Positions 26,509 through 34,882 of a DNA stretch of 64,000 nt are shown here, one piece after another. The stretch comes from Polaribacter sp. Hel_I_88 (lineage in GTDB: Bacteria; Bacteroidota; Bacteroidia; Flavobacteriales; Flavobacteriaceae). Position numbers and translations under genes: made by a program. The notes below the pieces were generated by a model that saw nothing but the letters and a program-made list of their open reading frames with translations, did no database searches and was not told the origin of the DNA. The stretch lies in the NCBI RefSeq assembly GCF_000687935.1, contig NZ_JHZZ01000001.1:558001-622000 (forward strand), in the 5' to 3' direction. How positions within the stretch are numbered: position 1 is the first letter of the stretch; every line of letters starts with the position of its first letter.

Positions 26509-27138
26509 ATGAATAAAAACTATCATATTATATTTGAAGAAAATTATTTGAAGAATGAAAATTTTGGACAAAGAGATAGTTCGCATCTAACTTGGAGTTT
26601 TAAACCCTTAAATAATTTTGATTTTAAATTTGGAGGAAAATTACAAAATGGCTTAAATCGTTTAATTTCTTTCGATAATTTTTTTGGAGAAGATATTGGT
26701 TTAAATAATAAAAGTTTTGCTATTAATTTTGAAGATTTCTTTAATGCTCAACTCAATCAAAAAAATTTATATTATCATCATCTAGACAATGATATAATAA
26801 AACCGTTACATAAAATTAATATTGAAAACAGATATTCAAATTATCCTTTAAAGGAAACAAAAATAAAAATAGCTTTAACTCCTAAAGAATTTTTGAATCA
26901 GGATTGGGAGGGTAATTTGAATAGAATTGGAGAAAATCCAATTTGGGTTCAAACACCTGAAAGTCTTCATTGCCCTTTATGTGAAAGAGAAATGAGTTTT
27001 ATTTTTCAACTTGATAGTGGATTACCAGATTTAAATCAAAAAAACAATTACGAAATAATGTTTGGAAATGATGGAGTTTGCTACGCTTTTTGGTGTATAA
27101 AAGATAAAATAAGTGGTTACTTATGGCAATCAACTTAA
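26509..27138 (+). CDS. DUF1963/YwqG-like protein
   Basis: A 209-residue soluble protein. Its C-terminal part (CPLCEREMSFIFQLDSGLPD ... GVCYAFWCIKDKISGYLWQ) looks like the C-terminal zinc-ribbon-bearing region of YwqG/DUF1963 proteins: a C-x2-C pair, a Q-L-D-S core and a final F-W-C motif. The N-terminal half is less typical. Function is unknown. Relatives in other bacteria often sit near SUKH-type immunity proteins, but no toxin gene is visible here. Confidence 0.55.
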   Translation: MNKNYHIIFEENYLKNENFGQRDSSHLTWSFKPLNNFDFKFGGKLQNGLNRLISFDNFFGEDIGLNNKSFAINFEDFFNAQLNQKNLYYHHLDNDIIKPLHKINIENRYSNYPLKETKIKIALTPKEFLNQDWEGNLNRIGENPIWVQTPESLHCPLCEREMSFIFQLDSGLPDLNQKNNYEIMFGNDGVCYAFWCIKDKISGYLWQST

Positions 27139-27142
27139 TGTT

Positions 27143-27391
27143 ATGAAAAATCAACTTAAAAGCAACTGGAAATTATTTTTAATTGCGAGTTTAACTTTGG
27201 GTTTAGCTCCTTTTAATCCTCCTCATATTATTGGAAAACTACAATGGATTTTTGGTGGAAATGCTTTTTCTTCAGAAAACGGAATGCAATTTCAAGATTG
27301 GTTTGATGTTTTATTGCATGGTTTACCTTGGCTTTTATTGTTGATTTCTATATTGCTGAACATCACCAGTAAAAAGAAAAAAGAAATTTAG
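27143..27391 (+). CDS. Small conserved membrane protein
   Basis: An 82-residue protein with two membrane helices (about 8-25 and 55-73) and a central loop (HIIGKLQWIFGGNAFS). It ends in a basic tail (SKKKKEI). I chose the ATG at 27143 over an upstream GTG that overlaps the previous gene, because the resulting N-terminus (KNQLKSNWKLFLIASLTLGLAPF) matches a small family found in Bacteroidetes, sometimes labelled RND transporter without support. Function is unknown. It overlaps the 3' end of the convergent PAP2 gene by four bases. Confidence 0.65.
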   Translation: MKNQLKSNWKLFLIASLTLGLAPFNPPHIIGKLQWIFGGNAFSSENGMQFQDWFDVLLHGLPWLLLLISILLNITSKKKKEI

Positions 27392-28104
27392 GTTGCTGGG
27401 TCTTCTTTAAAAATTTTGATAATATTCAATATTAAGATACAAAACACCACCCAAATAAAACCTGCTGCAAAACCACCTACAATATCGGATGGAAAATGAA
27501 CTCCCAAATAAATTCTACTGATTCCAATACTTAAAATAAGAAAAGATAATAAGGTTATAATCGTAATTTTAAGAGGTTTGTTAAATTTAAAAGTAACTAT
27601 TAAATAGATTAAAAAACCGTAAAAAGCCATGGCTGTCATAGCATGTCCACTTGGGTAACTCAACGTTTTTACGGTTACCAAATGCTCTAAAGTTGGTCTT
27701 GCTCTGTTTATTAATTGCTTTAAAAGTAAATTAGAACTCAATGCTAAAATTAATATTAAAGATAATTGTATAGTATATTTCCATCTTTTTAAAAAAAAGT
27801 AAAAAAGAATTGCACAAAGTGTAAACGAAATTAAATATCCCCAAACATCACCTACATCTGTTATAAATGTAAAATAGCTGGTTAACGTTGGTGTTCTAAA
27901 AGATGCTACATATTCGCTTATTTGTGTATCAAAATCAGTTAAAATAGCTGTTTGTAAATTTTCTGTGAGTTCAACAAAAAATTGAATTCCTAAAATAACA
28001 ATCACCAAAGCAATGGTAATTATAATAGCATAGGGAATTTTGCTATCGTATTTTTTTAATTTTATTGCTAAGTATTCTTTAAGAAGTTTTAAAAATTGGA
28101 GCAT
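27388..28104 (-). CDS. PAP2-superfamily membrane phosphatase
   Basis: A 238-residue integral membrane protein with about six helices and the three PAP2 signature motifs: K-x6-RP (KQLINRARP), PSGH (SYPSGHAMTA) and SR-x5-H-x3-D (SRIYLGVHFPSD). Enzymes of this family dephosphorylate lipid phosphates such as phosphatidate or undecaprenyl pyrophosphate. The substrate here cannot be decided. A second, unrelated PAP2 gene lies at 34286-34858. Confidence 0.9.
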   Translation of the reverse strand: MLQFLKLLKEYLAIKLKKYDSKIPYAIIITIALVIVILGIQFFVELTENLQTAILTDFDTQISEYVASFRTPTLTSYFTFITDVGDVWGYLISFTLCAILFYFFLKRWKYTIQLSLILILALSSNLLLKQLINRARPTLEHLVTVKTLSYPSGHAMTAMAFYGFLIYLIVTFKFNKPLKITIITLLSFLILSIGISRIYLGVHFPSDIVGGFAAGFIWVVFCILILNIIKIFKEDPAT

Positions 28105-28200
28105 TTTATAATCAGAGATAAGTTCTTGAATTTCTTACAAAACTAAAACGTTTTTATCTTTTTAAGTAACGTGAATGATTTTTGTTTTAATACAATCACA

Positions 28201-28410
28201 ATAAAATAGTTAACAACTAAAGCTAAAACTGATTTAACAAACTTTTAAAAAAACTAATTATTGAGAAATTACTCCCAATTTAAAGGAAGCATCAAAAAAA
28301 GTGACTTTGCATAAGATTGATATTGTATTGTTACAAATTAATCTGATTACTAGAAATGGAATTGATATTCTAAAAATCTTTATTTTCATAAAACTACAAC
28401 GAATTACAAA
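28201..28410 (+). pseudogene. Decayed 5' fragment of an OmpR-type response regulator
   Basis: This stretch aligns with the first 60 to 70 codons of the intact regulator at 29841. ATAAAATAGTTAAC corresponds to the ATGAAATATTTAAT start, AAACTGATTT is shared, and the translated segment INLITRNGIDILKI matches INLISGSGIDILKI. The start codon is ATA, in-frame stops are present (for example TGA at 28262), a small deletion exists, and the phospho-acceptor Asp is Gln. It occupies the gap upstream of the P450 gene and is an old partial duplication rather than a gene. Confidence 0.75.
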
Positions 28411-28422
28411 AGCGAATATGCT

Positions 28423-28430
28423 TAAATTTG
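28423..28430 (+). promoter_or_regulatory. Candidate -7 box for the P450 operon
   Basis: TAAATTTG matches TAnnTTTG and lies 68 bases upstream of the chosen P450 ATG (28499), just after the regulator relic. A matching TTG element is not obvious. Confidence 0.35.
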
Positions 28431-28498
28431 TAAAACATAAATACAACAAGCCATTTTATAGGATGTTTAAAACGGATTGTATAGCAGAAAAAAATAAG

Positions 28499-29833
28499 AT
28501 GAGTACATTGAAAAAAATTCCAGAAGTTTCTTTTATTAAATTTTTAATGAATGCAAAAGCTATTTTAAAAAACCCTTTGCCTTTTCATGCAAAAAACTTT
28601 GAAACTTTAGGAGATATTTTTCGGTTAAAAATTGGTTTTGGACAATCTGTTATATTTTGTAGAGATGCTGGTATTTTACAACATGCGCTTCAAAAGAATC
28701 AAAAAAACTATACCAAATCTTATATTCAAACCAAAGATTTAGTAAAATATGTTGGGAAAGGATTGTTAACTGCTGAAGGAGAACATTGGCAAAAACAACG
28801 AAAATTAATTCAACCCGCTTTTCATAAAGGGCAACTTAAACTATTGGTGGATACCATTCAAGAGACCATTTTATCAGAATTAAAAAAAATCAAAACAGGA
28901 AAACCAATGGATGTTTTTCCTGTTTTTAATGATTTGGCTTTTCAAACTGTTATCAAATCTATTTTTAATGTAAATATTTCTGATGATGACATGAATTCTT
29001 TGCAACATACTACAGAAGCTACTCAAAAAATGTTAGTTCAAGAACTAAGACAACCTTTTTTGGTTTGGTGGTTTAATCTTTCTGGTAAAACACAAAAGCA
29101 TTTAGATTTGACTCAAAATTCTAGAACAATCTTAAAAAGATTGGTGGAAGAAAGAAAGCAAAGTAAAAACAATCATGATGATTTATTAGACATGCTTTTA
29201 AGCGCAAAATATGAAGATGGATCTAGTATGGATGAAAATCAATTGGTAGACGAAATATTAATTTTATTTGCAGCTGGCCATGAAACAACGTCTAATGCAC
29301 TTACTTTTACATGCGAATTATTAGCCAGAAATCCTGAAGCACAATCTAAAATAGTAGCTGAAATCAAAAAAATAAAAAGCGAATCTACAGATTGTATGCA
29401 CTGGATAAAAAATGCGAGTTACACAAAATTGGTTATTGAAGAATCTATGCGTTTGTATCCACCAGCCTATTTTATGGATCGCGTAAATATTGAGGAAGAC
29501 ACTTACAATGGAATTATTTTACCCAAAGGTTCAAATTTGTTGTTTTCAATTTATGAAATTCATCGTCATTCAGATTTTTGGAAAAAGCCAAATGAATTTA
29601 TTCCTGAACGTTTTTTAGATGAGAATATTAAATTTTCAAAGAATTATTTTCCTTTTGGTGCTGGCCCTAGAATGTGTATAGGTAATAATTTTGCGATGTA
29701 TGAAATGATTTTAGCCATTATTGCTTTGATAGAAAAGTTCGAAATTATTGAAAAGAAAAAACCGATTCAAATAAAACCTTTGATAACGCTAAAACCACAA
29801 AATGCTATTTTAGAGTTTACAGATAGAAATTAA
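28499..29833 (+). CDS. Cytochrome P450
   Basis: A haem-thiolate monooxygenase of 444 residues if the ATG at 28499 is used. The frame extends 66 codons further upstream, but that part is the response-regulator relic and not P450 sequence. Visible motifs: I-helix oxygen-binding LFAAGHETTSN, K-helix E-x-x-R in EESMRLYPP, PERF-type FIPERFLDE, and the haem loop FPFGAGPRMCIGNNFA with the proximal Cys near residue 393. No membrane anchor, so it is a soluble bacterial enzyme needing separate redox partners. None is encoded in the window. The substrate is unknown. The regulator gene follows after seven bases. Confidence 0.93.
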   Translation: MSTLKKIPEVSFIKFLMNAKAILKNPLPFHAKNFETLGDIFRLKIGFGQSVIFCRDAGILQHALQKNQKNYTKSYIQTKDLVKYVGKGLLTAEGEHWQKQRKLIQPAFHKGQLKLLVDTIQETILSELKKIKTGKPMDVFPVFNDLAFQTVIKSIFNVNISDDDMNSLQHTTEATQKMLVQELRQPFLVWWFNLSGKTQKHLDLTQNSRTILKRLVEERKQSKNNHDDLLDMLLSAKYEDGSSMDENQLVDEILILFAAGHETTSNALTFTCELLARNPEAQSKIVAEIKKIKSESTDCMHWIKNASYTKLVIEESMRLYPPAYFMDRVNIEEDTYNGIILPKGSNLLFSIYEIHRHSDFWKKPNEFIPERFLDENIKFSKNYFPFGAGPRMCIGNNFAMYEMILAIIALIEKFEIIEKKKPIQIKPLITLKPQNAILEFTDRN

Positions 29834-29840
29834 TTAAAAC

Positions 29841-30515
29841 ATGAAATATTTAATTGCCGAAGATGAAACTGATTTGCAACAAGCTATTGCAAACTATTTA
29901 CAAAAAGATAGTAATATTTGTGAAGTAGCATCCAATTTTGAAGAGGCTGTTGAAAAAGTTTCAATATATGAATATGATATTGTTATTTTAGACATTAATC
30001 TAATTTCTGGCAGTGGAATTGACATTCTAAAAATTATCAAAAAAAATAAAAAACGTGCTGGTGTTATTATTATTTCTGCCAATAATTCTCTTTCTGATAA
30101 ATTAGAAGGATTAGATTTAGGAGCCGATGATTATATGACAAAACCATTCCATTTGGCTGAACTAAATTCTAGAATTAAAGCAGTTTTACGTCGTGGAAAA
30201 TATGGTGGAGATGAAATAATCGAGTTCAATGAAATAAAAATCGATACAAAATCTAAAACCGCTTTTATTGCTGATAAAGAAATGGCATTAACCAAAAAGG
30301 AATATGATTTATTAGTGTTTTTTATTTCAAATAAAGGGCGTATTTTATCCAAAGAAATTATTGCAGAACATCTTTGGGGAGATGATAGCGATTTGCTTGA
30401 TAATTTCGATTTTATTTATGTTCATATTAATAATTTACGTAAGAAATTAACTGCAGAAGGAGCAAAATATATAAAAACTGCTTACGGAAGTGGTTATAAA
30501 TTTATAGAAGATTAA
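29841..30515 (+). CDS. OmpR/PhoB-family response regulator
   Basis: A 224-residue two-domain regulator. The receiver domain (about 1-115) has the acidic pair (AEDE), the phospho-acceptor Asp51 (IVILDINL) and the Lys in MTKPFH. The winged-helix DNA-binding domain (about 130-224) has the typical ALTKKEYDLLVFFISNKGRILSKEII and NLRKKL...IKTAYGSGYKF. It lies seven bases after the P450 and three bases before the sensor kinase. It is probably the partner of that kinase and regulates neighbouring genes. Confidence 0.95.
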   Translation: MKYLIAEDETDLQQAIANYLQKDSNICEVASNFEEAVEKVSIYEYDIVILDINLISGSGIDILKIIKKNKKRAGVIIISANNSLSDKLEGLDLGADDYMTKPFHLAELNSRIKAVLRRGKYGGDEIIEFNEIKIDTKSKTAFIADKEMALTKKEYDLLVFFISNKGRILSKEIIAEHLWGDDSDLLDNFDFIYVHINNLRKKLTAEGAKYIKTAYGSGYKFIED

Positions 30516-30518
30516 AAA

Positions 30519-31769
30519 GTGAATAAAAAGATAAAACTTATCAAAAAAACGTCTAAAACCTTTTTATTTACAGGTTTATTCTTAATTGTTTTAAGTTCGA
30601 TTGTATTGTATTTCTATACCAGAAATCTTTTGCAAAACGAAGTTGAAGAAGTTTTATTTTCTACAGAAGCAAGAGTTGTTTTTGCATTAGAAAACAATAA
30701 AAACCAATATTCTTTACCTCCAGTTATAGAAATTAAAAAAGTTGCTCTTTTAAAGAAATCGTTTTTAAAAGACACTATTATTTATGACCCTTCACAAGAT
30801 GAAATGGAACTTTTTAGAGAACTTTCTACCTTTAAAAAAATCAACGAAGAACAATATCAAATTACGGTTCGTAATTTAGTAGTAGAAACCGAAAATATTT
30901 TAGTTGCCATTGTAGTTTCTTATTTCATCATCTTTTCATCAGTATTTATGTTCTTATTTTATTTTAACACGAAAAGGAACCTTACTTTATGGAATCCTTT
31001 TTTTAAGAATTTAGAACAAATGAAAAACTTCTCTTTAACCTCTAAAGAGCCTATTCATTTGGTTGAAAGTGATATTTTAGAGTTTTCAGAATTAAAATCA
31101 GAAATTGAAACCTTAACAGGAAAAGTTAAAAAAGATTATGAAAATCTGAAACAATTTACGGAGGATGTTTCTCACGAAATACAAACTCCTTTAGCCATAA
31201 TACAAGCTAAAATTGATACGATTATTAATGAAAGTACCATTAATGACAAACAATTTAACCAAATAACATCAATTCAAAAAGACATTCAAAGATTAAAACA
31301 ACTCAATAAAAAAATTACTATTCTTACTAAAATTGATAATCACCAATTTATAAATTTAAAACAAATAAACTTAACGGATTTAATTAACGAGAAAATAAAT
31401 AATTATAAAGAACTGACATCAAATAGCATTCAATTTAATTCAACAGAAATTTTAATGGTTTCTATGGATGTTTTTTTAGCAGATATTTTAATTAATAACT
31501 TAATTTCTAACGCCTTAAAATACAGCTCAAAAAATGATGCTGTTTTAATTTCTACTGATAAAAATTCTTTGGCAATTTCTAATATTGGCGAAAAAGCAAT
31601 TTTGCATCCAGAGAAATTATTCCAACGTTTTTATAGAGAATCTAACAAAAATCAATCTACAGGATTGGGCTTGGCAATTGTTAAAAAAATCTGCGATCTA
31701 TATCATTTTGATGTTTCTTATCAGTTTCAAAAAAACCGACACACTTTCTCCCTTCAATTTAAAAAGTAA
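30519..31769 (+). CDS. Sensor histidine kinase
   Basis: A 416-residue membrane kinase starting at GTG. It has two helices (about 13-33 and 126-148) flanking an extracytoplasmic sensor region of about 90 residues. A dimerisation/phosphoacceptor domain follows with His219 in FTEDVSHEIQTPLAI. The catalytic domain shows the N box (LINNLISNALKYS) and a shortened end with STGLGLAIVKKICDLY. The stimulus cannot be inferred. It is co-transcribed with the response regulator and P450. Confidence 0.94.
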   Translation: MNKKIKLIKKTSKTFLFTGLFLIVLSSIVLYFYTRNLLQNEVEEVLFSTEARVVFALENNKNQYSLPPVIEIKKVALLKKSFLKDTIIYDPSQDEMELFRELSTFKKINEEQYQITVRNLVVETENILVAIVVSYFIIFSSVFMFLFYFNTKRNLTLWNPFFKNLEQMKNFSLTSKEPIHLVESDILEFSELKSEIETLTGKVKKDYENLKQFTEDVSHEIQTPLAIIQAKIDTIINESTINDKQFNQITSIQKDIQRLKQLNKKITILTKIDNHQFINLKQINLTDLINEKINNYKELTSNSIQFNSTEILMVSMDVFLADILINNLISNALKYSSKNDAVLISTDKNSLAISNIGEKAILHPEKLFQRFYRESNKNQSTGLGLAIVKKICDLYHFDVSYQFQKNRHTFSLQFKK

Positions 31770-31850
31770 AATTATTACCATTAACGCTATTTCTTTAAAA
31801 TCTCTTTAGATTTCAATATTACTTTTGATGTATCAAAATAAAAAAATAAT

Positions 31851-34268
31851 ATGTTTAGATACACTTCTACAATTCTTCTATTGTTATTTAGTTTATGCGT
31901 AAATGCACAAAAAACGATTACAATTACAGGTCAAATATTAGATCAAGAAACAAAAGAAACCTTACCTTTTGTTACTATTTCTATAAATGATGAAGCTACC
32001 AACAAAATAATTACGGGTGCAATTTCAGATGATGCTGGTCGTTTTGAAATAAAAAACTTAGCAACAGGAAAATATACTGTAAACATCTCTTACCTAGGTT
32101 TTAAAACTGTAAAAAGAACTATAAATTCTGGTGGCTTAAATCCTATTTTCGATTTAGGAAAAATAGAATTAATGGCAGCAGCTGAATCTTTAGATGGAAT
32201 TACAATAGAAGCAAAAAGAGCGACAGTAAATGCGGCTTTAGATAAAAAATCTTTTAGTTTAACTAATAATATTGCACAATCTGGAGGATCGGTTTTAGAT
32301 GCTATGAAAACAATGCCTGGTGTTGCTTTTGATCAAGATGGAAAAGTAGTTTTACGTGGAAGTGATAAAGTTGTCGTTTTAATTGATGGAAAACAGTCGA
32401 GTTTAACAGGTTTTGGAAATCAAAAAGGGCTGAGTAACATTCCTGCTTCTAACATAGAACGAATTGAAATTATCAACAATCCATCAGCAAAATATGATGC
32501 GAATGGTTTTGCAGGAATTGTAAATATCATCTACAAAAAAGAAAAACAAACAGGTTTAAATGGCGATGTTGGTTTGTCTTTTGGTTTAGGAGCTTTATCA
32601 AAAAGAAAAGAAGATACACCAACAGATTTAGGAAGTTATGCTGTAAACCCGAAATTAATACCGAGTTTAAATCTAAATTATAGAACTAAAAATCTGAATT
32701 ATTTTTTACAATCAGAATTCATCATTCAAGAAGCGTTACCAAATAACGAATTCACTACCAGAAATTATGATGATGGACGAAATATCATTTCTCAAGTTCC
32801 TGAAAATAGAAGACAATTTCGCTCTATAATTACTGGTGGAATTGATTGGGAATTAACCGAAAATGATGCCATCACAATTGCTGCAATGTTTGATCGAGAA
32901 AAACACATAGATACATCACAAGTAGCTTTTATCAATCTTAATAATCGTGTTAGAAATCGTTTATATACTTGGAAAGAAGAAGAAGTTACCAGCTATATAA
33001 ATGCATCTATAAGTTACAAACATAATTTTGAACAGGCAGGACATTCCATTGCTGCAAATGCACAATATACAAGAGGTTTAGAAGACGAAAGTTATTTTTT
33101 AAATGATAGTTCTGCCATAAGAATTGGTAGAGATATGACCAATATTCGAGCTATTGAACACACCACAAGTGTTTCTACAGATTATACAAAAGCATTAAGT
33201 AATGGACGTTTAGAATTGGGTGCAAAAGCAAGATTTAGAAATTTGCCTGTAGATTATACCATAAATCGCGGAAATGAATCTATTATTTACCCAGATTTGG
33301 GTGATTTTTCTACTTGGAAAGAAAACTTATACGCTTTCTATGGAAATTTTTTATTAGAAAAAGAAAAGTTTGATGTGGAAGCTGGTTTAAGAGCAGAACA
33401 AACGGATGTTTCTTATGAGTTAGATCCTGTAAATATTTATTATGCTACAAATGATGCTTATAATTATTTTGAACTGTTTCCAAGTGTGCGTTTTACTTAT
33501 AAAATAAATGCTAAAAATAAACTTTCGTTATTTTATAATCGAAGAATTGACAGACCAGGAGAACCAGAATTACGCGTTTTTCCTAAATACGATGATCCTG
33601 AATTGTTAAAAGTAGGAAACCCATACTTACGTCCACAATTTACCAATAGTGTAGAAGCTGCACATCGATTTAGTTGGGAAACTGGATCCTTATTTTCGGC
33701 AGTATATCATAGACAGATAACAGGAGCTTATCTGCGTATTTTTAGTATTGACAATAGCAATCCAGATTATGATATTGTAAACAGAATTTATCAAAATACT
33801 GGCGAAAGTACCAATGCAGGAATTGAATTATTATTCAGCCAAGACCTGACAGAAAATTGGAAATTAATTGCAAGTACAAACGTTTATCAAAATAATATAA
33901 ATGCGTTTCAAGGTACTTTACTGTTTCCTTTTGAAAGAACTTTTTCAATTGAAAAAACCTCTAATACAACAGGCGACTTTAAATTAACAAACTCATTTAC
34001 ACTTCCCTTACATATCGAAGCTCAAATTACAGGTTTGTATTATTCTAAACGTAATATTCCACAAGGAGAAGAATTGGCACGTTCTTCAGTTGATTTAGGT
34101 TTAAAGAAATCTCTTTGGAATAAAAAAGGAGAAATCACTTTAGCTGTAAGCGATTTATTTAACAATTTTGGTTTAAGACAACGTATTAAAGACAAAGCTT
34201 TTTCTGCTTTGTATGAGAATTATTATGAAACTCAAATTGTACGTTTAGGGATGAAATATAAATTTTAA
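31851..34268 (+). CDS. TonB-dependent receptor with CarboxypepD_reg-like domain
   Basis: An 805-residue outer-membrane receptor. It has a signal peptide (ILLLLFSLCVNAQ), an N-terminal carboxypeptidase-regulatory-like domain (ITGQILDQETKETLPFVTIS, about 20-110), a plug with MPGVAFDQDGKVVLRGSDKVVVLIDGKQS (split here at VVLRGS), IERIEIINNPSAKYDANGFAGIVNI, and an OMP_b-brl_3-type barrel ending YETQIVRLGMKYKF. Substrate unknown. It follows the kinase by 81 bases, the arrangement expected for a transporter controlled by the adjoining two-component pair. Confidence 0.92.
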   Translation: MFRYTSTILLLLFSLCVNAQKTITITGQILDQETKETLPFVTISINDEATNKIITGAISDDAGRFEIKNLATGKYTVNISYLGFKTVKRTINSGGLNPIFDLGKIELMAAAESLDGITIEAKRATVNAALDKKSFSLTNNIAQSGGSVLDAMKTMPGVAFDQDGKVVLRGSDKVVVLIDGKQSSLTGFGNQKGLSNIPASNIERIEIINNPSAKYDANGFAGIVNIIYKKEKQTGLNGDVGLSFGLGALSKRKEDTPTDLGSYAVNPKLIPSLNLNYRTKNLNYFLQSEFIIQEALPNNEFTTRNYDDGRNIISQVPENRRQFRSIITGGIDWELTENDAITIAAMFDREKHIDTSQVAFINLNNRVRNRLYTWKEEEVTSYINASISYKHNFEQAGHSIAANAQYTRGLEDESYFLNDSSAIRIGRDMTNIRAIEHTTSVSTDYTKALSNGRLELGAKARFRNLPVDYTINRGNESIIYPDLGDFSTWKENLYAFYGNFLLEKEKFDVEAGLRAEQTDVSYELDPVNIYYATNDAYNYFELFPSVRFTYKINAKNKLSLFYNRRIDRPGEPELRVFPKYDDPELLKVGNPYLRPQFTNSVEAAHRFSWETGSLFSAVYHRQITGAYLRIFSIDNSNPDYDIVNRIYQNTGESTNAGIELLFSQDLTENWKLIASTNVYQNNINAFQGTLLFPFERTFSIEKTSNTTGDFKLTNSFTLPLHIEAQITGLYYSKRNIPQGEELARSSVDLGLKKSLWNKKGEITLAVSDLFNNFGLRQRIKDKAFSALYENYYETQIVRLGMKYKF

Positions 34269-34285
34269 AAAAAATTTTAAAAATA

Positions 34286-34858
34286 ATGATTAACAAACTA
34301 AATCCATTATTATCGGTTTTTATTTTTGTATATATATTGACTACGCCACTTTTTGCGCAAGATACAAGTGTCACAAAACCAAAAATTGGTACAACTCAAA
34401 AAATTGGCGATATTTTATTGTTTACTTTACCAGTTGCTACCTTTAGTACAACTCTAATTATTGGCGATAAGCAAGGTTCTTGGCAATTTACAAAAGGTTT
34501 TTTGCTAACAAGCGCAGTTACTTATAGTTTAAAATTAGGGGTAAATAAACAAAGACCAGATATGAGTAATGATAACTCTTTCCCTTCTGGGCATACTTCT
34601 ACAACTTTTCAAAGTGCAGGTTTTATTCACAAACGTTATGGTTTTAAATATAGTATTCCTGCTTATGCTATAGCAGGTTTTACTGCAGCAAGTAGAATTG
34701 ATTCTAAAAAACACGATATTTTAGATGTTTTAGCAGGAGCAGCCATTGGTTTGGGTAGCAACTTATTGTTCACTACAGAATATCAACAAAAACATATGGA
34801 ACTTACATTTTATAGCAACCGAAAAGAATTTTTAATAGGCTTTAATTATAATTTCTAA
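34286..34858 (+). CDS. PAP2-family phosphatase, exported
   Basis: A 190-residue protein with an N-terminal signal or anchor segment and the PAP2 motifs in shortened form: KQRPDMS, FPSGHTSTTF and SRIDSKKHDILDVLAG (S-R-x5-H-D-x2-D). It begins 17 bases after the TonB-dependent receptor and so belongs to the same unit. A lipid A or lipid phosphate phosphatase role in the envelope would fit a receptor operon, but this is inference. Confidence 0.85.
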   Translation: MINKLNPLLSVFIFVYILTTPLFAQDTSVTKPKIGTTQKIGDILLFTLPVATFSTTLIIGDKQGSWQFTKGFLLTSAVTYSLKLGVNKQRPDMSNDNSFPSGHTSTTFQSAGFIHKRYGFKYSIPAYAIAGFTAASRIDSKKHDILDVLAGAAIGLGSNLLFTTEYQQKHMELTFYSNRKEFLIGFNYNF

Positions 34859-34882
34859 AATAAAATTTAAAGCATTTCAGAA

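Noticed and set aside
28301..28498. 66-codon N-terminal extension of the P450
   Set aside because: It translates to a fragment of the neighbouring response regulator and contains no P450 sequence, so the ATG at 28499 is used.
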